From Hirsutella rhossiliensis (Eukaryota > Ascomycota > Sordariomycetes > Hypocreales > Ophiocordycipitaceae): 64,000 nt of DNA. Numbering within the stretch: the stretch's first letter is position 1; each line of letters starts with the position of its first letter. The stretch lies in assembly GCF_020360975.1 (NCBI RefSeq), contig NW_025408678.1, positions 1,612,001 through 1,676,000 of the forward strand. Reading direction: 5' to 3'. Made by a program: the position numbers and the translations under genes. The notes below the pieces were generated by a model. That model did not search any database, was not told the origin of the DNA, and saw nothing but the letters and a program-made list of their open reading frames with translations. Below, piece by piece: positions 43,622 to 54,935 of this stretch.

Positions 43622-45550
43622 GACGCTATATCTATAAGCTAAGCGAGCGCCTATATAGTAGTTACTTACTATATTAATAAAGATAGGCCGATACTAGCTT
43701 AGAGAAAGAAATAACATACTTTACTTAATATAATTAACCTAGATTCCTATTAGCTTAGTAAATAAGCTCTAATAAATACTTTCGTTACGTCCTTTAAACC
43801 TATTTGCTTTTAGTAGCTACTTATCCGCTAGGTAACTTACGATAATATCCTATTTTATAAGCTTAAAAGTCTATATTTTCGCTACTTAATAGTATATATA
43901 AATAGAGCTATCGTTAACTTAGGAAGTCTTCCTATATATAGTATAATTCGCGAATAGATTAACGGTCGTTCGATCGGTATAAAGGCGTCGTAATAGAATT
44001 ACTTAGTCGCTTACTTAGCCGTATTAACGTATCTTTTAATATATAGTCCTCTCGTAAATTTACGTCCTTCCTTAGTCTTACTATCTATTTTCTTAATAAC
44101 GAAGGTAAGTTTCGAACGTTTCTCCTTAGCTTGCCTTAGATCGAGGGTCGCTATAGCGGTAAGAACCTTACCGACTAAGTAAGCGAGATAATATATAAGT
44201 ACGGCTTTAAGAGCTGCGTAAGATACTTCGTAACGGAGAACGTAGAAAGTAATAATACCTACCTTAGGCACTATAGCTCTAAGATAGGATTTAGGAAGTA
44301 GTATCGGCGACTTCGCTATTATAGGCATATTATTAATCTTATTGCCTAATCTATCCTTTTTAGAATAGACATCGACGCTTTTAAGGAAGATTATTAAGCT
44401 AAGAAAGAGATCTAGGATAATATAAAGCTTTAGAGGTATAAAGGTCCTATAGGAAAACTCTATAATATCGTCTATTAGGTGTAAAGGTCTAGTTAGCGTA
44501 TTAAGAAGCTTTATAAACTATAGTCTATCGAGAATATTGCCTTAAACCTTAAGGATTAAACGACCTATAATATTATCGTAGATAACGCGACTCGTTAGAA
44601 CTTATCTAAAGCTATAATAGAGCGGGGTTACTAGCTCCGAAATATACTTAACTTACTTATATAAGTAGAAGTAATAAAGTAGAGCGAATATATATTTAGG
44701 AGAACTTAGAACGGAATAAGGCTAATACTAAGGAGGAGCTAAAAGAAGCCCGCGATTATCGACGATAGAATATCTATCGAAGACTAGTTAGTAATTATAA
44801 AGTATCTCGCTATACTAAAACCCTTAAAGATAGCTACTAAACGATTAAAAGGCCGACCTAAAGAAGGTAAGTTTAGTATAGTTTAAGAGGTTCTACTTAC
44901 GATAGAGTAGCTTTTAAAATATCTAGAAGACTCGAAACTTTAATATAAGCGTAATAAGGAGCTATACCTCTATATTAGCTATAATCTTAGGTAGATAAAA
45001 CTAGATTAGTACTATGCCCTTACTAAGGATAGTCTAGCGTATCTAGCGGCTCTTATCTTTTATCCTACGTTTCGATAGTTAACTATTAAATCGTAGTAGG
45101 CTAAGCATCCGGATTAGTTAGATAGAGGCAAGGCGGCTATTTAGGAGCTATAAGAGGAATATCGGGCGCTAGCCGTAGAGTAGGATATAATACCTAAATA
45201 ACCTATAGTTTCGCGGAAGATAACGGATCTAAATAACTTTATAGCCTTAATTAAGAAGCTTAGTACCTAGCCTGCCCCGTTAGCGTCTACTATATAGAAC
45301 GAGTATATAAAGTAGGTAGGTACGACCGACCCCGGTAATTACTTAGTAGATAATCTAATCTAGTACTAGCTTCTTCGTAGACGTTAGTACCCGCGCTTAT
45401 CGCGGATAGTAATTAACCTCTTCTCTATTCTAGCTATATCGTCTAAGCTAGAACGTATCTTTAGTCTTACCGGGCAGATAGTTACTACGTAGAGAGGGCG
45501 ACTTAAAGCTAATCTAATAGGAGCTACGTAGTATATATTATCTTAGGAAA
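43622..45550 (+). pseudogene. hAT transposase, catalytic and dimerisation domains
   Basis: Resumes the transposase after Gypsy 2. Readable blocks: RINVSFNI.SSRKFTSFLSL and IYFLNNEGKFRTFLLSLP (about 44020-44145), with the first catalytic Asp region mutated to Asn; IEGRYSGKNL; YGFKSCVRYFVTENVESNN (about 44200-44260), where relatives have the DN of the second acidic motif; IINLIA (about 44325-44345); NIIVDNATR (about 44570-44597); and the C-terminal hAT dimerisation domain SRIVINLFSILAISSKLERI then FSLTGQIVTT (about 45395-45480). This is a cut-and-paste transposase relic. A 105-codon open frame on the opposite strand (44011-44328) is only a shadow. Confidence 0.9.
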
Positions 45551-45589
45551 GGAGTAAGGTAATTTAAAAAGCTAAATAGATCTAGATTA

Positions 45590-45730
45590 AACGGCCTTAA
45601 GCTAAATTAAATTAAATCGGAACGAAATTTTAGAAACGTAAATTAGATTAAATTAGATTAGACTTTAAGTTACTTAAATTAAATTAGATTAAGGGTCTAA
45701 TTTAATTTAATCTATCTATTTATAAGTCTA
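45590..45730. repeat. Right subterminal repeats and terminal inverted repeat of hAT
   Basis: aaattaaattaaatcgg and aattagattaaatta units from 45610 to 45710, then the inverted repeat ending ctatttataagtcta at 45730. Confidence 0.85.
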
Positions 45731-45738
45731 AAGCTAAT
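45731..45738. repeat. 8-bp target-site duplication AAGCTAAT, right copy (hAT)
   Basis: Exact match to 35852-35859. Confidence 0.92.
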
Positions 45739-46167
45739 AGATATACGCTAGCGCGATTTAGGTTTTTCTTCTTTAGTTAGTTATAAAGTAATTAGTAGTT
45801 AAAGCCTTACCCTATAACTTCTTATATACGTATCTTTACGCGAAAGGAGAATATCTTACTTTAGTAGCTATTAGCGATAGAAGTACCGCGCCGCGGCGCT
45901 TAGGCGCTTAGATCCGCCTTCTTGCCTATAACCCCTGCCTTATATTAGAGTCTCTTTTCCGCTGCTATTATATCCTCTGCCCTGCTGTCTCCTACTTCTG
46001 CTTTCTCCCTTCTCCCCCCCTCTCTCCTCCCTCCCCCTTACTTTTCTTCTACCTCGTCGCTCGTCTCTCTTCTAACCGCCCTAAGTTGCTTCCGGTTGCC
46101 CTCCTCCCTTATAAACTTTATCGCCTTTATCTCGTCCCTAGTCTCTACTATAGTTACGAACTAATAT
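45739..46167. promoter_or_regulatory. Probable divergent 5' region of PIF1-like no. 1 and DUF3435 no. 2
   Basis: Lies between the helicase (minus, before hAT insertion) and the DUF3435 no. 2 frame (plus). It contains a long pyrimidine-rich tract (45950-46080, with ttctcccttctccccccc), a common feature of filamentous fungal promoters and leaders. The next ATG, atgcctagccttagtag at 46168, opens a low-stop frame. Confidence 0.4.
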
Positions 46168-47160
46168 ATGCCTAGCCTTAGTAGTTAGTCTAACCTAGCC
46201 CCGGAGCCTACTCTCTTCTATCGACCTTATATAAGGACCTTTAACCTAAAAGAGGCTCTAGCTACGCTATAGTAATACCGTAAATATCTACTTAAGGTAA
46301 ACTCTTATCTAGATCTAGAAACTAAAAAGCGCCGAGAGGGGATATAGGAGAATTAGGAAGAGTAGGTCGCGAGACCGTATTATAATTAATAGCTTCTTAT
46401 CTTATCTACGTATATAAAGCCGAATAGCTACTAACGCGTATTCTATTATATAGTTTTACTCGATCTATTAAAATCGACTTAGAGAACGCTTAGTTTAACC
46501 TCTACCTTAGGTTAAGGGAGGCTATATCGTACTTTTAAGCATTTCTAAAGATATATATCTAGGACTTAGTTATTAAACGCCCCTATCTAGGACCCTATAA
46601 ATATAAGTATATACGGACTATTTAGAGCGCTAGCTTAGCTAAAGACGTTTAGTATCTTCTTATTAACGAGGCTAAGTAAAAGGTTATAAGGCCTAAGCAA
46701 TAATCCGACCTAAGTTAAGCATCGTTTTAGTCCCTTAAATTCTCGTTATAAGCGATAGCGCGAGGCTATAGCCCGGCTTACGAGATCGGTCGATTAAGTT
46801 ATACTCTCGCTATTATATTCTTCGCCTATATTTGCTTTTCGCTAACGCGCCGAGGGGGCAGGGGATTAATAAATACCGACTCTCGCCGATAAGCGTAGTT
46901 TATCTAAGAAATAGAGCTTTAAAAAGTCGGAGATAACGTCTTCCGATATTATTTCTCTCCTTAATACGCTCTAGAGAAGGGTAAAGGATATCCCTTACCG
47001 GCCTAAGACTAAGCTTATATTTTATTATACGACGGTACTTAGGGGCCTTAGGGGTTAGAGACCCGGTAGTCTATTAAAGATTAAGTATTAAGACGTCTTA
47101 ATAGTATAGATTAGGGACCTAATAGATCTCGCGAAGAGAGAATATAAGTAATAAATTAAT
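46168..47160 (+). pseudogene. DUF3435-type tyrosine recombinase no. 2 (N-terminal part)
   Basis: Frame(s) readable from about 46168. The best match is LLNTLQRRVKDIPYRPKTKL (about 46952-47015), a collinear TTVLRGLRGQRPGSLLKIKY and QDVLIVQIRDL (about 47030-47125), which agree with the DUF3435 block containing the RPG arginine, the first catalytic Arg. Upstream, YKYIRTIQSASLAKDVQYLL (about 46595-46660) also fits. The frame shifts more than once, so introns or frameshifts are likely and the N-terminus is only inferred. The gene is interrupted near 47160 by a LINE and continues at about 53010. Confidence 0.65.
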
Positions 47161-47769
47161 TAAGTTCCTTATCCTTTAATTCTTCCTCCTCTTTAATAAA
47201 AAGTTACTCCTTATAGTTCTATTACCTATAGCTGCCTTATAGTAGCGATATCGCTACCTAGGCCGCCTAGATAACGTTATTATCTAGAAGGTTCGATACT
47301 ACCGCTTAATAATAATATTATTTATCCTTCTTAGTTACCTTTACTAAAGTTAGCCTAACTAAGTAACCTTTAGACCTAGATCGTTAACCTGTTTTTACGA
47401 TAATAGAACTAAGTAAGACTTAGCTATTAGTTTATATTACGATCTATTACGTTAAGTAGCGAAGGAACCGGATTAAGAGAGATTAGCGCTTAAGGTATCG
47501 TACTACTTTTTTATCCTTCTTTCCCTTCCTACTACTTATTTATCTACTATACTAATTACCGCTCGACCGTTAAATTAATAAGTCGGATATTACCGATTAA
47601 AAATACCTATTCTACCTATTTTTTCTCTTAATTATTAAATACTTAGGAGAAGTAAACGGAGGCATAGAGGAGCACTTAGACGCTTAAGAGCTAACGTACT
47701 CCCTAAAATCGTTTTTAATACTTCTATTAGAATCTATACCCTTGATTCGCCCTTAATATAATAGCGCGT

Positions 47770-49110
47770 CGCGCTTAAGGGGTAGACGAGGTACTAATAG
47801 TAATCGACGGCGGTAAGAAAGGGTTAGTATAGAGTATATACTACCTTAATACCGGCTAAGGAGCGTTTATAACGGTATCGCGTATTAATCCTAACCCTCC
47901 TATAGACCGAGACTAGCCTAAGGAATACGTATAAGAAGCCTACCGATATATCGCTAGCCTAGTATACGGGGAGACCTTTTAAGGCGTCTAGGAGGCTATC
48001 TAAAAGCTTTTACGCGCCGATCGCGAGGCGTATACGCCTATATAGCTAAACTTCGGATAAACTTACTATAACGAAAATAGAACTCTCGGCGATAGTTAGG
48101 GAAGCAGTCGAAGTAGCTATAGGAGGCAAGACTATAAAGAAGACTTAGGCCGAGATCGTAGCCGGCGTATAGACTGCCCGCTAACACCCGGCCCCCGCGG
48201 AGAAACCGGTCCCTACTCGCTTCGATAGGGAATTAATAGTCCGCGGTAGCGGTATTACCTAAGATCTAAGATAACGTCGCCCCCCCCGGAGATAGTTTAA
48301 GCTATTAATCGCGCTTTCGGCGCTACTATTGCGATCGCGGCCCGAGTGCTTTAAAGCGGAGATATAGTTATTACCTTCGAGAAAGACGCTAAATAGTATC
48401 GTATAAGGACGGACTAGCTACGTAACGCCTTCGGACTATAAGCGACGCTCTCTTAGGGCGGCTATACGCTAATTATTAAAGGAGTTCCTATTAAGGCATT
48501 ATAAGACCGAGGTAACGAGACTGCGATAAAGGCAATTATAGCGGAAAATAAGGTCGAAGTTATCCGCCTTAAAGCGCGTAGAGTAAAGGGCGCCGGAGTA
48601 ATAAAGACGACCCTTATACTTATAGTAAACGGGGTAAATATAGCGAATAAGATTTACGATTAAGGACTACTTCTTTAGTCCGAACTTTTTAACTTAGAAC
48701 CTTACGACGACTCGCTTAACCTAAAATAGTGCTTCCGTTACTACTAGATAGGTTACCTTGCCCGCTACTATAAAGCGAAGCCGATATATAGACGGTGCGG
48801 CACTAACCCGTACCTAGATAACGAGTGCCCGGCCGCCCTAGGCTAATCTCCTTATAAGTGTCCCCTTTACGGCGGCGTATATCTAGCGTAGGACCGCCGC
48901 TATAATAAGACTAAAGAGTACTAGGATAGAGCGCGTAAGGCCTACGCCTTTAGAGCGAGGCGGTTCGAAAGCCGCGGCCGCGACCTAACGCCGCGCCCTC
49001 GGCTACCCGAGCTCGATAAACTAGCTAACGACTCGCTACTACCGCCCTACCCTAAACGACCTCGACTAGCCTTAGCCGGGCCGGGCCGCCCCTCGACTAA
49101 GACCGTATGC
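47770..49110 (+). pseudogene. LINE ORF1, gag-like protein with CCHC knuckles
   Basis: The C-terminal half carries a run of retroviral-type zinc knuckles at about 48728-48850: CFRYYQIGYLARYYKAKPIY and RRCGTNPYLDNECPAAL when stops are ignored. CX2CX4HX4C spacing is clear, with several Cys and the His as Tyr. Upstream is a weakly readable coiled or basic segment. ORF1 proteins of this type bind the LINE RNA. The start is not certain. Confidence 0.7.
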
Positions 49111-49149
49111 GTACGGGGCTAATTAGCACTCTCGGCTTCTATAGTTAGC

Positions 49150-52100
49150 TAGCGGGCCGCTAATATAATAAGAGTATCTTAAGAAAGAGTCGCTAACGTC
49201 CTTATAGATAATGCTAAATATTAATTATAGTAATATATTAGAATACTAACCGATAACCTACTCTTACTAAGCTTACGCTCTAAGCCCCGTACGCCGCCGA
49301 CGTTATTATAATCTAAGAGCCGGCTAAGAACGCTAAGACTAGCTATCCGATATACCCGAGTAAGAGCAGCTACCGTCTTATCTTTACTACCGGCCGCGCG
49401 GCGCTTTATATCTATAAACGGCACGATATCGGGTTATAGACTAGCGACGGAGGCGTCGACTAGTATAGCGTTACCTTTACTAAGCCTAATACTATAATCT
49501 TCTCTATCTATTCCCCGATCTATGCTAGGGAGCTTAAATAGAGCCCGCTTCCCGCTCTTATATCGAGCACGCCGTGCTATAAAGCCGCCTTTATCGGAGA
49601 CTTTAATATCTACTACCCGCTCTAGGATATCTATAACCGAACGTCGGATAACTATAATAATATACTAAAGCTAGCGAGCCGATAGAATCTTACGCTCGCT
49701 ACGCTTAAAGGCGAAATTACTTATCTTAGTAGGCTAGGTAAGCGTAATAGTATAATAGACCTCGCCTAGGTCTCGCGGGACTTCTTAGCGACGTACCTTA
49801 GTAGAGTAGATATTATAAGTTTAGAATATATCCTATAACTCCTATAACTTAACGTTAGACCGCCTCCGCCTTACTTATAGCTCTAAGGACTTTTAATAAA
49901 CTAGCGCCTACTTAAACCTAAACGTGCCTACGCGAAGGCGACGACGAGTTTTAGGCCCTCGATCGCCCTTTCTATACTATAATCCCTTAAAGAAATTAAC
50001 GCTTATACCGACTAGCTAGTTAACTAACTAATAGAAATCGCTTATCGCGCTACGCCTAAGGTCCGCGGTCGAGCTAATAGAGGTAGGGAAGAGTAGTAAA
50101 CCCGCGATATTAAAAACGCTACCTAGGCGGCTAAGTAGGCCGAGAGGCTCTACTTAAGAACTAGGAACCCGGCCTACTAAGAAGCGCGACGTAACGCCGT
50201 AGCGGCGTAGAGTCGAGCTATATATAAGGCGTATAGGAGCGTATAGAGGGGATATCTCTACGACGCCTTAAAGATAAAAGGCATCTAGGCCTTAGAGCGA
50301 TAGGCTAGACTTAGAAGCACCTAACTACCTATACTATTACGCCTCCTTAACCTCTTATAAGTAGAAGGCGACCTAACCCTAGTTCGTACGCGCGCTAATA
50401 AAACTAGAGTATTAGCCGAAAGATTCTTTACGATACCCTTAACCGCCTATCCCGACCCTACTAAGGGCCCCGCCCGTAAGCCGGTTACGATTAGTAACTA
50501 CTTCTCCCTTATAGAGGTTAAGTAAGTTATTAAACGGACGGTACTATAGAAGGCGGCAGGGGAGGATAGTCTACCCCTAAGGTTAATAAAAGCCTATAGT
50601 AAACTAGTCGCTATCTCTATCCTTATATTACTAAACTCTAGCTACGCTCTTAGGTATTTCCTAGAGCGCTTTCGCCGCGTAAACGTAGTAGTTATCCCTA
50701 AACCTAATAAGACCTAAGCTTAACTTAACCTAGTAGGTAGCTAGCGCCTAATCTCCCTCCTTAGCACGGTAGGTAAGATAATAAAAGCGACGATCGTATA
50801 GCGGCTCGCCGATATTATAGAGATATATCTACTACTCCCTAAGGAATAGATAGGTAATTACCCTAGACGCTTTACGGAAGTAGTAGTCTATATTATCGTA
50901 GAACTAGCGCGTATAGTATAGGATCGAGGCGGTGTCGCGTCCCTTCTTTAACTCGATCTTAAGGGTGCTTTTAATAGGGTAGACTATACCTACCTCTTCT
51001 AAGCTTTAAAAGGGAGAGGTATCCTAGAATAGCTCCTAGCTTAGATCTAGAGTTTCGTAAGTAATAGAATAGCTCGCTTACTCTTTAACGGCGACGCGTC
51101 GAACCCCCTTAGTATATACGTAGGCGTCCCTTAAGGATCCCGGCTTTCCCCGATCTTCTTTTTCTTCTATATCGCCCCCCTTTACGACGCTCTCGAAGTA
51201 ATAGTAGGAATAATACTAGTTAGCTTTATAGACGACTTAAATATTCTCGCCTTTAGTAAAACTATAGACGAAGCCGCCGAAAGGCTTAAAGGAGTATAGT
51301 CTATATATAAAGGCTAGGCGCGCGCTATAGGTATAGCGTTCGAACTAGCGAAAAGCGAATTACTATACTTTATACGCGCCTACGCCCCGCCTAAGACGTG
51401 CGTTCGCCTTAGCAATACTACGATAGCGCTATTAGAGTCCTCTTACTTCCTCGGAGTTTAGCTTTACCGTAAGCTCTAATAGGGCCCTTACCTTAAGTAA
51501 ATCTAAACTAAGTTTTAGCGCTAACGGGTAGCACTTACTATGCTCGCTACGTCTACGTAGGGATATCGACTCTCGCGCGTATAGGAGATCTATACTAAGG
51601 TTATCTATAGCGCTATTATCTATAGAGGCCTAGCTTTTTATACGCCTACGCTACTAAATAGACGGCTAAGGGGAGTAGCTCGTGCGCTCTATAGCCTATA
51701 AACGACGTGCCTTCGAACCGTCGCCGGCGCGTATAAAGCTATACTAACCTATACCCTAGAAATAGAGACCGAAGTCCCGCCGCTTAACCTCTACCTTAAC
51801 GAATAACTAGCGAGATTTTAGAGTCGACTTAAGACCTTAGGGATAGCGGCGCGGCTATGTTTAGCCTACGTAAAAGGTAGTAGCGTGCTTCGAAACGTAA
51901 GGGTCTATAGCGTAAACCTAGAAATAACGGTAAGGAGTAGTAATAGCAGTAGTATATAGGCTCGACGGAGCCTTATAAAGCTCTATAGCGTAAATAGATA
52001 AGAAGGTAGGAAAGAGAGCTATAAGACGCGAAGGCACGCTATCCTCGTTATGCCCTCTAACTATTAAATATAGAACCGCCCCCTCTAAAGCCCTAGAGAA

Positions 52101-52490
52101 CGCTAAAGGCCTACGCCGACCTCTATAAGTATAAGAGCTCTATGCTTATCTAGCTCTATATAGGGAAGATAGCTTTCTTTATTATAAGAACGTTCCTAGC
52201 GCGACGACCCCCCTCTACTAGTACGGTAGCGGGGAGGAAATAGTATTTTACGTCTTCCTCCGCTACCCCCTATAAGCTAATAACCGTAGGCTCCTCCTAG
52301 CCGCCCTCTATACTAACGCCGCCCTCCGCGCGCTTCTTATACAACCCGATATAGCCCTATACCTCGTCCGATAGTTTCTTAACTTTCGGCCGATACCCTA
52401 CTATAAGGTAGTAGTAGATCTCGTAAGAAGCTAGACCGCTAGCGCCGCGATAATAATATAATCACGAGCGGACGGAGGGTAGAAAGAGAG
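49150..52490 (+). pseudogene. LINE ORF2: AP endonuclease, reverse transcriptase, C-terminal region
   Basis: Endonuclease: KAAFIGDFNIYYP (GDFN at 49596-49607). RT: RLISLLSTVGKIIKATIV-like (about 50742-50800), LDLKGAFNRVDYTYLF (about 50953-51000), GVPQGSRLSPIFFFF-like (51123-51165) and the catalytic FIDD (51235-51246), which unlike all LTR elements here is intact because its codons are GAC GAC and hold no TpG. A downstream region (about 51420-52100) matches the thumb/connection of Tad1-type ORF2, with a possible knuckle after 52100. Stops TAG/TAA interrupt it repeatedly. A 67-codon open frame on the opposite strand (49221-49424) is a shadow. Confidence 0.85.
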
Positions 52491-52967
52491 AATAAGGTAG
52501 TAATAAAGGTCTTTACTCTTATCGGCTCCTAATCCTAAATAGCTACGAAGGGCCTATACGTACTACCGGGCCTCGACCCCTATAATAGTATTAATCGCCG
52601 CCCCTAGTACGGCTTATACTCGGGAGCCTAGCAGGCCGTAGACGACCGACTAAATACTAGTAAGAAATTCCTAAGAAAGGAGGTATAAGCGGGATAGAGT
52701 TCTCCGTCGCGCTACGCGCGCGTTAACGGCTATTTAGGTATAACGCGCCTACGGGACCTAACGCCCTAGCTTAGTTTAGGACGGAGGTCCCCTACTTATA
52801 CTAGGCTAGCGGCTACGACCTAATATACTTAATATCGCGATAATAGCGGCCCGCGGGCTAAGGTAGATAAGAAGGTTATATATAGGTTTTCCTCCTAAGC
52901 TACTAGGTTTATCCTATATAGGTAATAAGTAGAGGCTCTAGAGCCTATAGGCTAGCTAGTATAATAA

Positions 52968-52994
52968 ACTACTACTACTACTACTACTACTACT
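52968..52994 (+). repeat. CTA trinucleotide tail of the LINE
   Basis: Nine CTA triplets (ending in actta). Simple-repeat 3' tails in place of poly(A) are known for several non-LTR elements; here it marks the 3' junction. Confidence 0.75.
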
Positions 52995-53009
52995 TATTTA
53001 TTGCTATTT

Positions 53010-54935
53010 AAAAGCCTTTTCTACGATCTAATAAATAATATATCTTTTAGATAATAGTTTACGAGTTCCTATACCGATCGTCCCTTATAAACTCGTCTAC
53101 CTCGTCTCCCTTTTTACTATTTAGGCGATAGCCGATAACGCTTTTAAAGCTAAATTCGATTCTTATAACTAGGTATTACGTCCCCTACCTTTAGAGAAGG
53201 GCGTCGACTTTATACTACTAAAATAGAAAACTAAGATACTAAATAAAGAGATTGTTTTAATATCGTATAGTACGTTCCTAGAAACGTAAAACCGTGTATA
53301 CTTTATAGTAAGTTCGCGTAAGAGGAAAAGGCTATACTCCCTAAGAGTCGGTGCTAGCGGCCGGTTAAAAGGTAAAGGCGATTCGCGAGTATTAGAGCGT
53401 CTTAAGCATTACTAATCTATATAGATCTAGGGAGTCTAATACTAGCGCTATATAACTTTATTCTCTTTAATTCGATAGATGTTTTTAAACGGAGCTACTA
53501 GCTAGTTTAGGTTTAAGAAAAATTAGCGGAAATAGCGTTTAGGGAGCTCGCTAAATAAGACAACGATTTATAGTCTATAATATTAAACGCCTTCCTATAA
53601 CACGATCCCTATACTCCTATCTACCTTACGTAGTAGGAGCTCGACTAATTTAAGGAACGATAAGATATTATAGGCCTATAGGAGCGATTAAAAGTCGTAA
53701 TATTAAAATAAGGCTTAAGGTATCGCGAGGTCGCCGAGATTATTAAACGTATATAGTATATTTATAACTACTTAAAGGAGCTTATATTATAAGAGAAACG
53801 GTGCCTTTACTTTTATAAAGGTAGATAGATTATAGGTTCTTAGGTAGACGACTAACTATCTATATAATCCCTCTACGACTAACCTAAGGCGGAAAAATAA
53901 TAGCCTTAGTAGTATCGTTACCGCGAATATCTCTCTACTATTTACGGATAAGTATCCTCGCGATAGTCTTCCTAACCGGTTAATAGCCTACCTTTAGGGC
54001 TAGTCTTAGTAGGCTATCGATAATAATAAGGACGACGATAATTAGGGAATAAGTAGTTACGCGAGCGCCGCTACTAATTACGAGGTAGAAAGACTACGAT
54101 GCCTCTTTAGCTATAGGACGTACTACGATAATAGCGTACTTACTAGGTATATTCGGTCGACTTATATAGATAACTTTAATCTCCCGTTTATATACTTAGA
54201 GTACTAGCGACTAAAATAGGACGAGTATATTATTCTAGCTAGCCTATCTACCTAAAGTAGCTATATCCTATAAAAGTATAGTAGAGTATATACCCTTAAT
54301 CTTCGGCCTAGGATAATAATGCCTACGTACTATATCTTATATAAGAAATACTTTATAAGAGCGGGGTTTACGAAGTACTTTAATACGAGACACCCTAAGT
54401 TAACGTCCTAGTAGCTCCGTTAATACCTTATATATTAGTAGGGCTAATCCGAGTAACTATTAATTATTAATCGATCCGGCTAGATAGTATATATAAGGGA
54501 GCTTTATATAAGAGGGGAAGTTCTTAGGGCCGTGCTAGTAAAGAATAAAGGGGAGATTATAAGTTATAGATTAGTCGAAGTAAAGAGGGGACGAAATAAA
54601 GGAAATATACTACCCGATAACAATATAAGTAACGGGACTAGTAGCGGCGAGGGCAGCGGTAGACTTAGTAGGAAGAAGATTAAGATTAAGAGGAGTCTTA
54701 ATAACTCCGCGGCTTACTATATAGCTAGCCCTTAAAAGCGAAGGAAGGAGCGCTTAAGTAAGAAGATTATCCGGGTAATAGAAGATACTAAGTATAATAA
54801 TTAGGACTAGAAGGAGGAGGCGATACCTAATTCTTATACTAGCGAGGAATTTTAGGTTAATAGTAAGGAGTAATAGTAGACGATAACGGCGTAAGTAAAT
54901 AGCCGCCTCTTAGATAACTATACCTATAACGTAAA
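53010..54935 (+). pseudogene. DUF3435-type tyrosine recombinase no. 2 (C-terminal part, two zinc fingers)
   Basis: Blocks in order: IPIVPYKLVYLVSLFT and AIADNAFKAKFDS (about 53072-53160); LEKGVDFILLK (about 53191-53225); ISYSTFLETQNRVYF (about 53260-53305); LYSLRVGAGGRLKGKG (about 53333-53380), a strong DUF3435 signature holding the RxGxG arginine; LAEIAFRELAKQDNDLQSII (about 53523-53582); YTPIYLTQQELDQFKERQDI (about 53610-53670). Then come C2H2-type fingers near 54100-54175 and 54320-54400 with Cys/His codons turned into Tyr. A 67-codon stop-free run at 54532-54735 belongs to this basic, low-complexity tail. Confidence 0.82.

Larger units (their letters stand above)
35860..45730 (+). mobile_element. 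hAT DNA transposon containing Gypsy 2
   Basis: Bounded by exact 8-bp duplications and terminal inverted repeats: left tagagttataaatagataga, right end complementary with one mismatch (tagacttataaatagataga when reversed). The TAGAG start is the RIP-mutated form of the CAGAG start usual for hAT. Without the Gypsy 2 insertion and its duplication the element is 2881 bp, normal for hAT. It encodes a BED-finger hAT transposase on the plus strand (36404-45550, split). Confidence 0.95.
47160..52995 (+). mobile_element. Tad1-like LINE (non-LTR retrotransposon)
   Basis: About 5.8 kb between the two parts of DUF3435 no. 2. It has ORF1 with CCHC knuckles (about 47770-49110), ORF2 with apurinic-type endonuclease and RT (about 49150-52490), and a 3' tail of repeated CTA triplets (52968-52994). 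Its 5' end is not marked by a repeat and is inferred from where DUF3435 similarity stops. It is RIP-mutated but more GC-rich than the Copia copies. No clear target duplication was found. Confidence 0.82.

Noticed and set aside
44011..44328. 105-codon minus-strand open frame
   Set aside because: Exactly antisense to the hAT transposase, whose plus-strand motifs are unmistakable. RIP creates TAA/TAG on one strand, which leaves the other open.
49221..49424. 67-codon minus-strand open frame
   Set aside because: Antisense shadow of the LINE endonuclease region.
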